Below, piece after piece: positions 7,927-14,563 of a DNA stretch of 18,083 bases; the stretch's first letter is position 1; every line of letters begins with the position of its first letter. The stretch comes from Clostridia bacterium (lineage in GTDB: Bacteria; Bacillota; Clostridia; Oscillospirales; Acutalibacteraceae): the NCBI GenBank assembly GCA_024404065.1, contig JAKSQR010000017.1, positions 1 through 18,083 on the forward strand, given 5' to 3'. The notes beneath the pieces were generated by a model. That model was not told where the DNA came from and did not search any database. It saw nothing but the letters and a program-made list of their open reading frames with translations. Made by a program: the position numbers and the translations under genes.

Positions 7927-8937
7927 TTAACCCTTAGGGCTGGGCTGCCATTTTTCGGAATCCTTATAGGGATTTACTTTGCCGTTATTGTTGTACCATA
8001 CCTGAGGTCTGCGGTAATCGGGGTTATCCTTTACAAGTGAGGTATCAATGCTTTCATCCTCACCCTCGTGAAGGAGCCTGCCAACTACTACAAGCCTTGT
8101 ATCCACACTACCGCCATACACATAAATGCAGGTAGAAAGTGTAATTACCTTGTCGGTAGGCTCAAGAGAAACGCCTGTTTCATAAAGCATTCTCTCCTTA
8201 ACCTGCTTTACATATCCCTCCATATTTTTCTGGGACATATCGGGGTAAATATAATTGAAGAAGTAACCGTTATCAGCACCGGGCTGAGTGGTTGAGTAAA
8301 ATACTGCACAGATTTTATAGGTGTACTCACCGTAAAGGGTGCTGTACTTTATGATGGGGTTTTTCTTGAAGTAAGCCATACCGTCCTTACCCTGGTAATT
8401 GTAGAGTGAGCGGAAAGCCTGCTTTGGAATATTATCTGACTTACCTGTGGTGTGACCGTGGATAATCATATTGCGTGAGATACCTTCGTCACCCTTGAAG
8501 TCTGCACCTGGGCAATTCATATCAAGGAAAAGGTTGCCGTAGTTTGTGCCGGTCATATCATTTGTGTAGTCTTTGTAGAAATCGTACTTAAGGTAATAAT
8601 CGTTATTACCTGACTGCAGTATTGCAGTATCAATCTCTGTGCCGGGTATTGAAAGCCAGCCAACAAGGTCGTTATTGATTGCATAAGCAGGCTTGAGGTT
8701 TTCAAGTATACCCTCAGGGAATTTAACGCCCTGAGTAACAGGATTCTTTACTGAGTTAATATCTTTATTAAGGGTATCAAGCTCAACACCTGCCTGAAGG
8801 CCGTAGTTTTTAACTACCTCTCTTGAAACGGTGCCGTCACCGCCCTTTATTACATTCTTTGCAGTAAGACCGCCGAAGACAATAATACCTGCGGCAAAGA
8901 TTATGCAAAGCACGCTCCATATATCAAATTTTTTCAT
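7927..8937 (-). CDS. srtB: Class B sortase (short form)
   Basis: This 336-residue sortase has an N-terminal membrane anchor (about residues 7-27) after a short positive start. AAGGAG lies seven bases before the ATG. Catalytic residues are visible: His162 in IIHGHTTG, Cys270 in VITLSTCIY and Arg281 in DTRLVVVGRL. The GWLSIPGTEID and NNDYYL motifs near residue 92-115 are typical of class B enzymes. About 45 residues follow the core, ending in a PQVWY-NNNGKVNPY tail that resembles the tail of the next gene's sortase, so the two probably arose by duplication. The start lies one base beyond the cinA stop codon, which suggests translational coupling. Class B sortases often anchor heme-uptake proteins or build pili, but no such substrate gene is in this window, so the target is unknown. 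Confidence 0.94.
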   Translation of the reverse strand: MKKFDIWSVLCIIFAAGIIVFGGLTAKNVIKGGDGTVSREVVKNYGLQAGVELDTLNKDINSVKNPVTQGVKFPEGILENLKPAYAINNDLVGWLSIPGTEIDTAILQSGNNDYYLKYDFYKDYTNDMTGTNYGNLFLDMNCPGADFKGDEGISRNMIIHGHTTGKSDNIPKQAFRSLYNYQGKDGMAYFKKNPIIKYSTLYGEYTYKICAVFYSTTQPGADNGYFFNYIYPDMSQKNMEGYVKQVKERMLYETGVSLEPTDKVITLSTCIYVYGGSVDTRLVVVGRLLHEGEDESIDTSLVKDNPDYRRPQVWYNNNGKVNPYKDSEKWQPSPKG

Positions 8938-8938
8938 A

Positions 8939-10180
8939 TCAGATCTCCTTCTCTATATATCTGCGAAGCAGGTTAAGCAGGGCTGAGGCTGAAACAAATC
9001 TGTTAAAATCTCTGTCGTTTCTGCCTGTTTCCAGCTTTTCAGCAGTAAGATAATTCTCTGCACTGAGGCCTAAGTAAATAAGGCCGGGTGCCTTACCCTC
9101 TTCGTCAGCATCGGGCCCTGCAAAGCCGGTAACGGATATGCCTATATCTGCACCTGATTTAAGGCGGGCGCCCTCTGCCATTTCTCTTGCAGTTTCTGCA
9201 CTGACTGCCCCATATTTCTCAAGGGTTTCGTGCTTTACTCCAAGCATTTTTTCTTTAATCTCATTTGCGTAGGTAACAAATCCGCAATGGAATACGGCGC
9301 TTGCACCTGCCACATCTGTTATTCTTTTTGCCACAAGACCTGCTGTGCAGCTTTCCGCTGTGGCTACGGTTAATTTCTTCTCTTTAAGCAGAGCAACTAC
9401 GCTCTCCTCAACGCCTTTTACATCTATACCATAAACATAATCCCCAAGCCTTGCTTTAAGCTCATTGATTATGGGCATTGCCATCTCATTTGCCTTCTCA
9501 GCATTCTCTGCCCTTGCAGATACTCTTAAAAGGCTCTCACCCATTTTACAGTAGGGTGCAACTGTGGGATTTTCGCTATCAAGCAATTCCCCTGCCACCT
9601 GAGCCATAGCACTTTCGCCTATGCCCATAGTGCGTATTTCGTGGGATACAATAGTGCAGGTGCGATACTCCTCAAGGAAGGGCTCTACACTCTTCTTAAA
9701 CATGGGTGCCATCTCATAGGGTGGGCCAGGCATTATAACAAGGCACTTGCCATCCTTTTTCATTCCAAGACCGGGGGCTGTGCCGTTATCATTCATAAAT
9801 ACTGTGCCGCCAACGGGTACATAAGCCTGCCTTAAATTATTCTCGGGCATATTGTAGCCCTTTGTTTTGAAGAAGCACCTTATGTTGTCTGCAACTTCCT
9901 CATTAAACTGAAGGTCAAAGCCAAACTCACGGCAGCAAACATCACGTGTAATATCATCTGGTGTGGGGCCAAGACCACCTGTGGCAATTACTATATCTGA
10001 GCGGGACATAGCAGTATTGAAGGCTTCAGCAAGCCTTTCGTCATTATCACCCACAGTTACGTGGTGGAGTACTGATATGCCCATATTTGCAAGCTCTGTG
10101 GAGAGATACTTGCAATTTGTATTTAAGATGTCACCAAGTAAAATCTCGGTGCCGACAGATAAAATTTCACAGACAGCCAT
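8939..10180 (-). CDS. cinA: CinA family protein (MoCF-like domain plus nicotinamide-nucleotide amidase domain)
   Basis: The protein has 413 residues from the ATG at 10180 (MAVCEILSVGTEILLG, the canonical CinA beginning), with a GAGG site six bases upstream. A GTG at 10192 would add only four residues. The N-terminal half is the molybdopterin-binding-like (COG1058) domain, with GGLGPTPDD at 68-76, NGTAPGLG, and PGPPYEM from residue 151. The C-terminal domain is PncC-like, with ATAESCTAGL (catalytic-type Ser277) and a YAN motif. In other bacteria CinA/PncC deamidates nicotinamide mononucleotide for NAD recycling, and the N-terminal domain can have ADP-ribose pyrophosphatase activity. The gene was first named from competence operons. 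Here it lies 21 bases after thiI and abuts the short sortase. Confidence 0.95.
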   Translation of the reverse strand: MAVCEILSVGTEILLGDILNTNCKYLSTELANMGISVLHHVTVGDNDERLAEAFNTAMSRSDIVIATGGLGPTPDDITRDVCCREFGFDLQFNEEVADNIRCFFKTKGYNMPENNLRQAYVPVGGTVFMNDNGTAPGLGMKKDGKCLVIMPGPPYEMAPMFKKSVEPFLEEYRTCTIVSHEIRTMGIGESAMAQVAGELLDSENPTVAPYCKMGESLLRVSARAENAEKANEMAMPIINELKARLGDYVYGIDVKGVEESVVALLKEKKLTVATAESCTAGLVAKRITDVAGASAVFHCGFVTYANEIKEKMLGVKHETLEKYGAVSAETAREMAEGARLKSGADIGISVTGFAGPDADEEGKAPGLIYLGLSAENYLTAEKLETGRNDRDFNRFVSASALLNLLRRYIEKEI

Positions 10181-10201
10181 TGTGTGCCTCACGGATTTTA
10201 A

Positions 10202-11377
10202 TTATTTATTCTCAATAAGTATAAACCTTGCATCCTTTGCAGCCTGCTCAAGGAGAGGAGCGAAATCATAGCAAGCCTCTGCCTCCTCAACATACTGGAT
10301 TGTAGGCCTTGTTTTGGGGTGCTTTGGTGTAAATACTGTACAGCAATCCTCATAGGGAAGGATTGAAATATCAAAGGTTTCTATCTTGCGGGAGATTTCA
10401 ATAACCTCATCCTTATCCATACCTATAAGAGGTCTGAATACGGGAATTTCGCAGATAGCATCTGTGCAGGCAATAGCGGGCATGGTCTGTGATGCAACCT
10501 GACCTACACTCTCACCTGTAATAAGGGCTGCTGCCCTCTCCCTTGCACATATATCCTGTGCTACACGCATCATCATACGGCGCATAACTACTGTGAATAT
10601 ATCCTCGGGGCAATAGTCTTTGATTTTCTCCTGAATTTCGGTAAAGGGCACTACCCAAAGGGCAATTCTGCCGCTGTACTTTGCAACCTGCCTTAAAAGT
10701 GAATGTACCTTCTGCTCAGCTCTCTCGCTTGTGTAGGGTGGAGATGCAAAGTGAACTGCGATAAGCTCAATGCCTCTTTTAGCCATCATATAGCCTGCAA
10801 CGGGGGAATCTATACCGCCTGAAATAAGCAGGGCTGCTCTGCCTGCGGAGCCTGTTGGCATACCGCCTGCGCCTTTAATCTGCTTACCGTGAATGTAGGC
10901 ATATTCATCCCTTATTTCAATATTCACTACTATGTCGGGGTTGTGAACATCTACTGTAAGATGAGGGAATTTATTAAGTAAATATCCGCCTGCCTCTCTG
11001 CAGATTTCAGGGGATTTAAGTGGGAACTTTTTATCTGAGCGCTTTGCCTCAACCTTAAAGGTAGATGCACCCATAAGGTCATCTGCAAGGTACTCCTCAG
11101 CATTTTTAAGAATAGTCTGAAAATCCTTGCTTACGGCAATAGCACGTGAAAAGGCTGCTATACCAAAAACCTTGCTGATTATTTCAACTGCTCTGTCAAG
11201 GTCTGCGTCCTCGTTGACTGCCTCTGCAACTATTGTAGACTGTGCTACCGTAAACTTAAACTTGCCTACGGGAGCAAGGCGGTGCTTCATATTCTTTATA
11301 AGCATATCCTCAAAGGTGCGTCTGTTAAGACCTTTAAGGGCAAGCTCACCATTTTTTATTAAAATTACTTCTTTCAT
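10202..11377 (-). CDS. thiI: tRNA 4-thiouridine synthase ThiI
   Basis: This 391-residue protein is the standard length for ThiI without a rhodanese domain, as in many Gram-positives. It has an N-terminal ferredoxin-like part (ILIKNGELALKGLNRR), a THUMP RNA-binding domain (about 60-165) and a PP-loop adenylating site SGGIDSP at 186-192. Near the end is the conserved ILPYEDCCTVFTPKHP segment, whose Cys corresponds to the sulfur-carrying Cys of the family. ThiI activates U8 of tRNA with ATP and inserts sulfur to make s4U, a near-UV sensor; some ThiI proteins also supply sulfur for thiamine. The sulfur donor is presumably the cysteine desulfurase encoded ten bases upstream. GAGG stands seven bases before the ATG. 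Confidence 0.96.
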   Translation of the reverse strand: MKEVILIKNGELALKGLNRRTFEDMLIKNMKHRLAPVGKFKFTVAQSTIVAEAVNEDADLDRAVEIISKVFGIAAFSRAIAVSKDFQTILKNAEEYLADDLMGASTFKVEAKRSDKKFPLKSPEICREAGGYLLNKFPHLTVDVHNPDIVVNIEIRDEYAYIHGKQIKGAGGMPTGSAGRAALLISGGIDSPVAGYMMAKRGIELIAVHFASPPYTSERAEQKVHSLLRQVAKYSGRIALWVVPFTEIQEKIKDYCPEDIFTVVMRRMMMRVAQDICARERAAALITGESVGQVASQTMPAIACTDAICEIPVFRPLIGMDKDEVIEISRKIETFDISILPYEDCCTVFTPKHPKTRPTIQYVEEAEACYDFAPLLEQAAKDARFILIENK

Positions 11378-11387
11378 ATTCTGTCCT

Positions 11388-12521
11388 CTATTTAATTGCT
11401 CTTATATCATTCTTTGCGTTTTTAATGCAGTCTATAAGATAATCTATTTCCTCTTTGGTAGTGTAGCGTGAAAAGCTGATTCTTATAGGACTCTCCATTC
11501 TCTCGTGTGAAAGACCCATCTCTGTAAGTACTCTGCTCTTTTTACCCTTTGAGCATGCAGACCCTGAGGAAACACACACGCCCCTTGCGGAAAGGTAATT
11601 GAGAAGGGGCTCACTCTTAATGCCCATTACTGAGATGTTTGTAACAAAGGGAAGGGCATCCTTTGGTGAATTAAATTCCACACCACCGATTTTTTCAAGC
11701 TCTGCTACCATGTAATCACGTTTTTCGGTAGCATCTGCAAGCTCTTTTTTTACATCAGGCAGAGCCTTAGCTGCTGCACCAAAGCCGGCTATTGCAGGCA
11801 TAGCCTCTGTGCCGGGTCTTATTTTCATCTCCTGCTCACCGCCAAAGGCACGGGGATTTATTTTAACACCCTTGCGGATGTAAAGTGCACCTACACCCTT
11901 TGGACCGTGAATTTTGTGGGAGCTGATTGTAAGCAAATCCACACCAAGCTGTGTGGGCTTAACAGGCATTTTGCCAAAGGCCTGCACCGCATCACAGTGA
12001 ATAAGTGCAGGGCTCTTTGCCCTTGCCACTGCACGCTTTATGCTCTGCACCGGCATTATTGAGCCTACCTCATTATTTACAAGCATCATTGTAACAAGGA
12101 TTGTATCCTGAGTTACTGCCTCAAATAAATCCTGCTCATTGACCTTGCCCTCTGAGTTTACCTTAAGTCTTATTACCTCAAAGCCCTCACCCTCAAGCTT
12201 TGTAAGTATTTCATCACTGCTGGGGTGCTCTACTGAGGTGGTAACTATGCGCTTGCCAAACCTTTTATTGCGGTAGGCTGCGCCTGTGATAGCAAGGTTA
12301 TTACTCTCTGTGCCGCCTGAGGTAAAAAAGATTTCTCCGCTTGTGCAGGAAAGCACATCTGCAACAGCACGCCTTGATTCTTCAAGCAGCTCATTTGCCT
12401 TGTTGCCTATAAAGTGAAGGGATGAGGGATTACCCCAATTTTCACTCATGGCGTATGCCACTGCCTCAACTGCTTCGGGGCAGGGTTTTGTAGTTGCACT
12501 GTTGTCAAAATAGGCCTGCAT
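11388..12521 (-). CDS. Cysteine desulfurase (NifS/IscS family, ThiI partner)
   Basis: This PLP enzyme converts cysteine to alanine and forms a protein persulfide. The preferred start, ATG at 12521, gives 377 residues beginning MQAYFDNSATTKPCPEAV and has AGAGG seven bases upstream. Frames from 12575 (ATG) or 12587 (GTG) add 18-22 residues, lack a good ribosome binding site and begin almost at the predicted transcript start. Visible features are the PLP lysine Lys203 in SSHKIHGPKG, HCDAVQAFGK, the SGGTESNN motif and the mobile-loop Cys323 in SSGSACSKGKK. The order desulfurase-thiI matches nifZ-thiI of Bacillus subtilis, so I infer a dedicated tRNA-thiolation role rather than general Fe-S assembly. 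It is the first gene of the operon. Confidence 0.95.
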   Translation of the reverse strand: MQAYFDNSATTKPCPEAVEAVAYAMSENWGNPSSLHFIGNKANELLEESRRAVADVLSCTSGEIFFTSGGTESNNLAITGAAYRNKRFGKRIVTTSVEHPSSDEILTKLEGEGFEVIRLKVNSEGKVNEQDLFEAVTQDTILVTMMLVNNEVGSIMPVQSIKRAVARAKSPALIHCDAVQAFGKMPVKPTQLGVDLLTISSHKIHGPKGVGALYIRKGVKINPRAFGGEQEMKIRPGTEAMPAIAGFGAAAKALPDVKKELADATEKRDYMVAELEKIGGVEFNSPKDALPFVTNISVMGIKSEPLLNYLSARGVCVSSGSACSKGKKSRVLTEMGLSHERMESPIRISFSRYTTKEEIDYLIDCIKNAKNDIRAIK

Positions 12522-12604
12522 TCTGTTGCCTCTCACTTTAATAATTTTGCCTTTAGCGGTTACCCTTGCTTGCATATAGTTACCCACTTTAGCATATTTA
12601 GTGT

Positions 12605-12633
12605 ATTATAATATATTATATAAATAAAATCAA
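12605..12633 (-). promoter_or_regulatory. Promoter of the six-gene desulfurase-to-SpoIID operon
   Basis: On the minus strand TTGATT (12628-12633), a 17-base AT-rich spacer and a perfect TATAAT (12605-12610) lie upstream of the desulfurase. Transcription would start near 12598, giving a leader of about 77 nt to the preferred ATG at 12521. No other convincing promoter or terminator was seen between the six genes; the largest gap is 34 bases. Confidence 0.65.
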
Positions 12634-12671
12634 GTTTTAGTTTTATGGTGCAGAAGCGGTTATTTTATATC

Positions 12672-12700
12672 TTGAATTAAAAATGTGTATATGATAATAT
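12672..12700 (+). promoter_or_regulatory. Promoter of the secreted hydrolase gene
   Basis: TTGAAT (12672-12677), a 17-base spacer and TAATAT (12695-12700) face right, about 40 bases before the ATG. It is back-to-back with the operon promoter, about 40 bases away. No palindromic operator was seen between them. Confidence 0.55.
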
Positions 12701-12741
12701 CTATTTGTTAATTATTTTCATATTTTCAAAGGAGAATTTTT

Positions 12742-14232
12742 ATGAAGAAGCGTATTATCGCCCTCATTCTCGCTTTTGTAATTGCACTTGGCTGCTGCAG
12801 CCCTGCCTTTGCAAAGGAAAGCAAAGATGAAACTGTAAATCCCCTTTCACAGGCTGGCACAAGTGACCTGCCCTTCATACTTATAAGAGGTATGAATTTC
12901 AGTGGTCTTTACTACAAAATGGGCACTGACAAAGAGCAGAATTGCCTTGGCGAAATAAAAGCAGCAGACATCATCAAGGTTGTGCTTAAAGCATCAACCA
13001 CCGCTATTTTTAAGCGTGACTGGAATGTATTTGCTGATATCGCCTGCGACTACGCAAAGGACTTAATGGGTCTTATGGCATGTGACGAAAAGGGCAACTC
13101 AAAGTATGATGTATCCGTTCAGGATTATCCCCTTGCTATTTCAAATTACCCTGAGCTTCAGAATGGCGAAACAGATGAGTTTGGTATACTTCACGCCGCC
13201 TGCGACATATACGGCGCAGATAAGGTTTACTACTACAACTACGACTGGCGCCTTGACCCCCTTACCCACGCTGACAAAATCAATAAGCTTGTAAATCAGG
13301 CTCTTAAAGACAGCGGCAAGGATAAGGTTAACCTTGTATGCGCAAGCATGGGCGGTATTGAAACCATAAGCTATATGTATAAATATGGCACAGAGAAGCT
13401 TAACAGAGTAATCTTTTTAAGCTCCACCTTTACAGGCACTCACGTTACAACTGATGTGCTTCAGGGCAAAATAGATTTTAACAGCTACTATGTTTATATG
13501 TACCTTCGCAAGCTTGTTGCACAGAATAACAAGGGTCTCGGCGTGCTTATGGATGCCCTTTACAAAATCAAGCTTTTTGACGGCGTATGTAAATTCTTAA
13601 ATAAAACCCTTGCACCTAATATCATAGATGAGGTTTATGATTACTTCCTTACAGATACCTTCGGCACAATGCCATCTGTATGGGCACTTGTATTACCTGA
13701 GGAATATGACGCCTGCATCAAATATATGTTTGAGGGCAAGGAAGAAAAATATGCTGATTTCATCGCCCTTACAAAAGAATACCAAAAGATGACAGCACAG
13801 CGTGACGAAATGCTTTATAAGGCAGTTGAGGACGGCACATCAATATGCGTAGTTGCCGGCTACAACTCAGCTACTGTACCCGTTTATGTTGGCGGCGGCT
13901 CAAATGGTGACTCAATACTTGAGGCAGACAGAATGCTTGGTAAAGCAAAGGTTGCTCCCCTTGGCACAACCCTCAGCAACGATAAGGACGCACATTTTAA
14001 GAACCCAAAAATCAGCTTTGATAACACAGTTGATTTAACAAACGTTCTCTTCCCCGAAAACACATGGGCTATCAGAAACGGTCGCCATGTAGGCTGTAAT
14101 TACGGCACAGATATGAGCACATTCCTCTTTACACTTGTAAACTATAAAGGCACTCCCACAGTTACAAATGTAAAGGGCTACAATCAGTTTATGGATTCCT
14201 CCACAGGCTATGATTTAATGCTTGTAAAATAA
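12742..14232 (+). CDS. Secreted LCAT/lipase-like alpha/beta hydrolase
   Basis: This 496-residue protein starts with a signal peptide (MKKR, a hydrophobic core, likely cleavage after AFA at residue 24), so it acts outside the membrane. The LGCC stretch is a poor lipobox, so lipidation is less likely. YDWRLDP (167-173) is the hallmark of lecithin:cholesterol acyltransferase and related lipases. The nucleophile elbow reads NLVCASMGG with Ser202. Candidate partners are Asp390 (SNGDSI, the usual Asp position after the long lid region) and His449 (GRHVG). The first elbow glycine of G-x-S-x-G is Ala, as in some lipases. The substrate is probably an ester or acyl lipid, but this cannot be read from the sequence. 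AAAGGAG precedes the ATG by seven bases. Transcribed alone, divergent from the operon, with its own terminator. Confidence 0.85.
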   Translation: MKKRIIALILAFVIALGCCSPAFAKESKDETVNPLSQAGTSDLPFILIRGMNFSGLYYKMGTDKEQNCLGEIKAADIIKVVLKASTTAIFKRDWNVFADIACDYAKDLMGLMACDEKGNSKYDVSVQDYPLAISNYPELQNGETDEFGILHAACDIYGADKVYYYNYDWRLDPLTHADKINKLVNQALKDSGKDKVNLVCASMGGIETISYMYKYGTEKLNRVIFLSSTFTGTHVTTDVLQGKIDFNSYYVYMYLRKLVAQNNKGLGVLMDALYKIKLFDGVCKFLNKTLAPNIIDEVYDYFLTDTFGTMPSVWALVLPEEYDACIKYMFEGKEEKYADFIALTKEYQKMTAQRDEMLYKAVEDGTSICVVAGYNSATVPVYVGGGSNGDSILEADRMLGKAKVAPLGTTLSNDKDAHFKNPKISFDNTVDLTNVLFPENTWAIRNGRHVGCNYGTDMSTFLFTLVNYKGTPTVTNVKGYNQFMDSSTGYDLMLVK

Positions 14233-14245
14233 CCGATAAATCATT

Positions 14246-14273
14246 AAAAGGACCTTGAAAAAGGTCCTTTTTT
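14246..14273 (+). terminator. Rho-independent terminator of the hydrolase gene
   Basis: An 11-bp stem (14246-14256 with 14261-14271, core AAGGACCTT/AAGGTCCTT) closes a GAAA tetraloop. It lies 13 bases after the stop codon, and its 3' arm runs straight into a T tract. Confidence 0.92.
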
Positions 14274-14511
14274 GTTGCCGTTTTGGGTGAAAATCAGGCT
14301 GATTTTGTTATTTGTGAAGCTTGTTCGCTTTACACTTATGATAATTTCTATAAATTCATCTTAAAATCAGAAAACACTTATATATCAAGGCTTGCTAATA
14401 TATCAGAGCATGGTATAAATATCGCCTGTAAAGGTTTATGACTTGACACGCACGGCAAAAATTGCGTTTTTTGTGCTTCGTTATTAAAAATCTCTGCTGA
14501 AAACTGAAGAA

Positions 14512-14550
14512 AAAGCAAAAATCAGGCACATTTCTGCGCCTGATTTTATA
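14512..14550 (-). terminator. Rho-independent terminator of the arabinofuranosidase gene
   Basis: AAAATCAGGC (14518-14527) pairs with GCCTGATTTT (14538-14547) around a ten-base loop. Read on the minus strand, the stem begins about 16 bases after the stop codon at 14564 and is followed by TTTTTGCTTTTTC. A-rich flanks on the other side could make it partly bidirectional. Confidence 0.8.
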
Positions 14551-14563
14551 TTAAAAAGCATAT

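Larger units (their letters stand above)
14233..14563. other. Noncoding gap between convergent genes
   Basis: These 331 bases contain the hydrolase terminator at the left and the arabinofuranosidase terminator at the right. Between them, 14274-14517 is AT-rich with stops in the frames I read, and I see no tRNA, riboswitch or decayed gene. It holds an exact 17-base palindrome, AAAATCAG-G-CTGATTTT (14290-14306), whose AAAATCAGGC core recurs in the neighbouring terminator. An isolated TTGACA near 14443 has no matching -10. Confidence 0.7.

Noticed and set aside
7914..7927. Small hairpin ATCTG-ATTG-CAGAT between the two sortase genes
   Set aside because: A 5-bp stem without a T tract is too weak for a terminator, so the operon was kept intact.
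12522..12587. N-terminal extension of the cysteine desulfurase
   Set aside because: The family begins at the -AYFDNSATT motif. The extension starts about 11 bases from the predicted transcript start and lacks a convincing ribosome binding site.
14307..14511. Possible small RNA or decayed gene in the convergent gap
   Set aside because: I found no promoter pair, no tRNA-like cloverleaf and no open frame of note. The small inverted repeats are explained by AT-richness.
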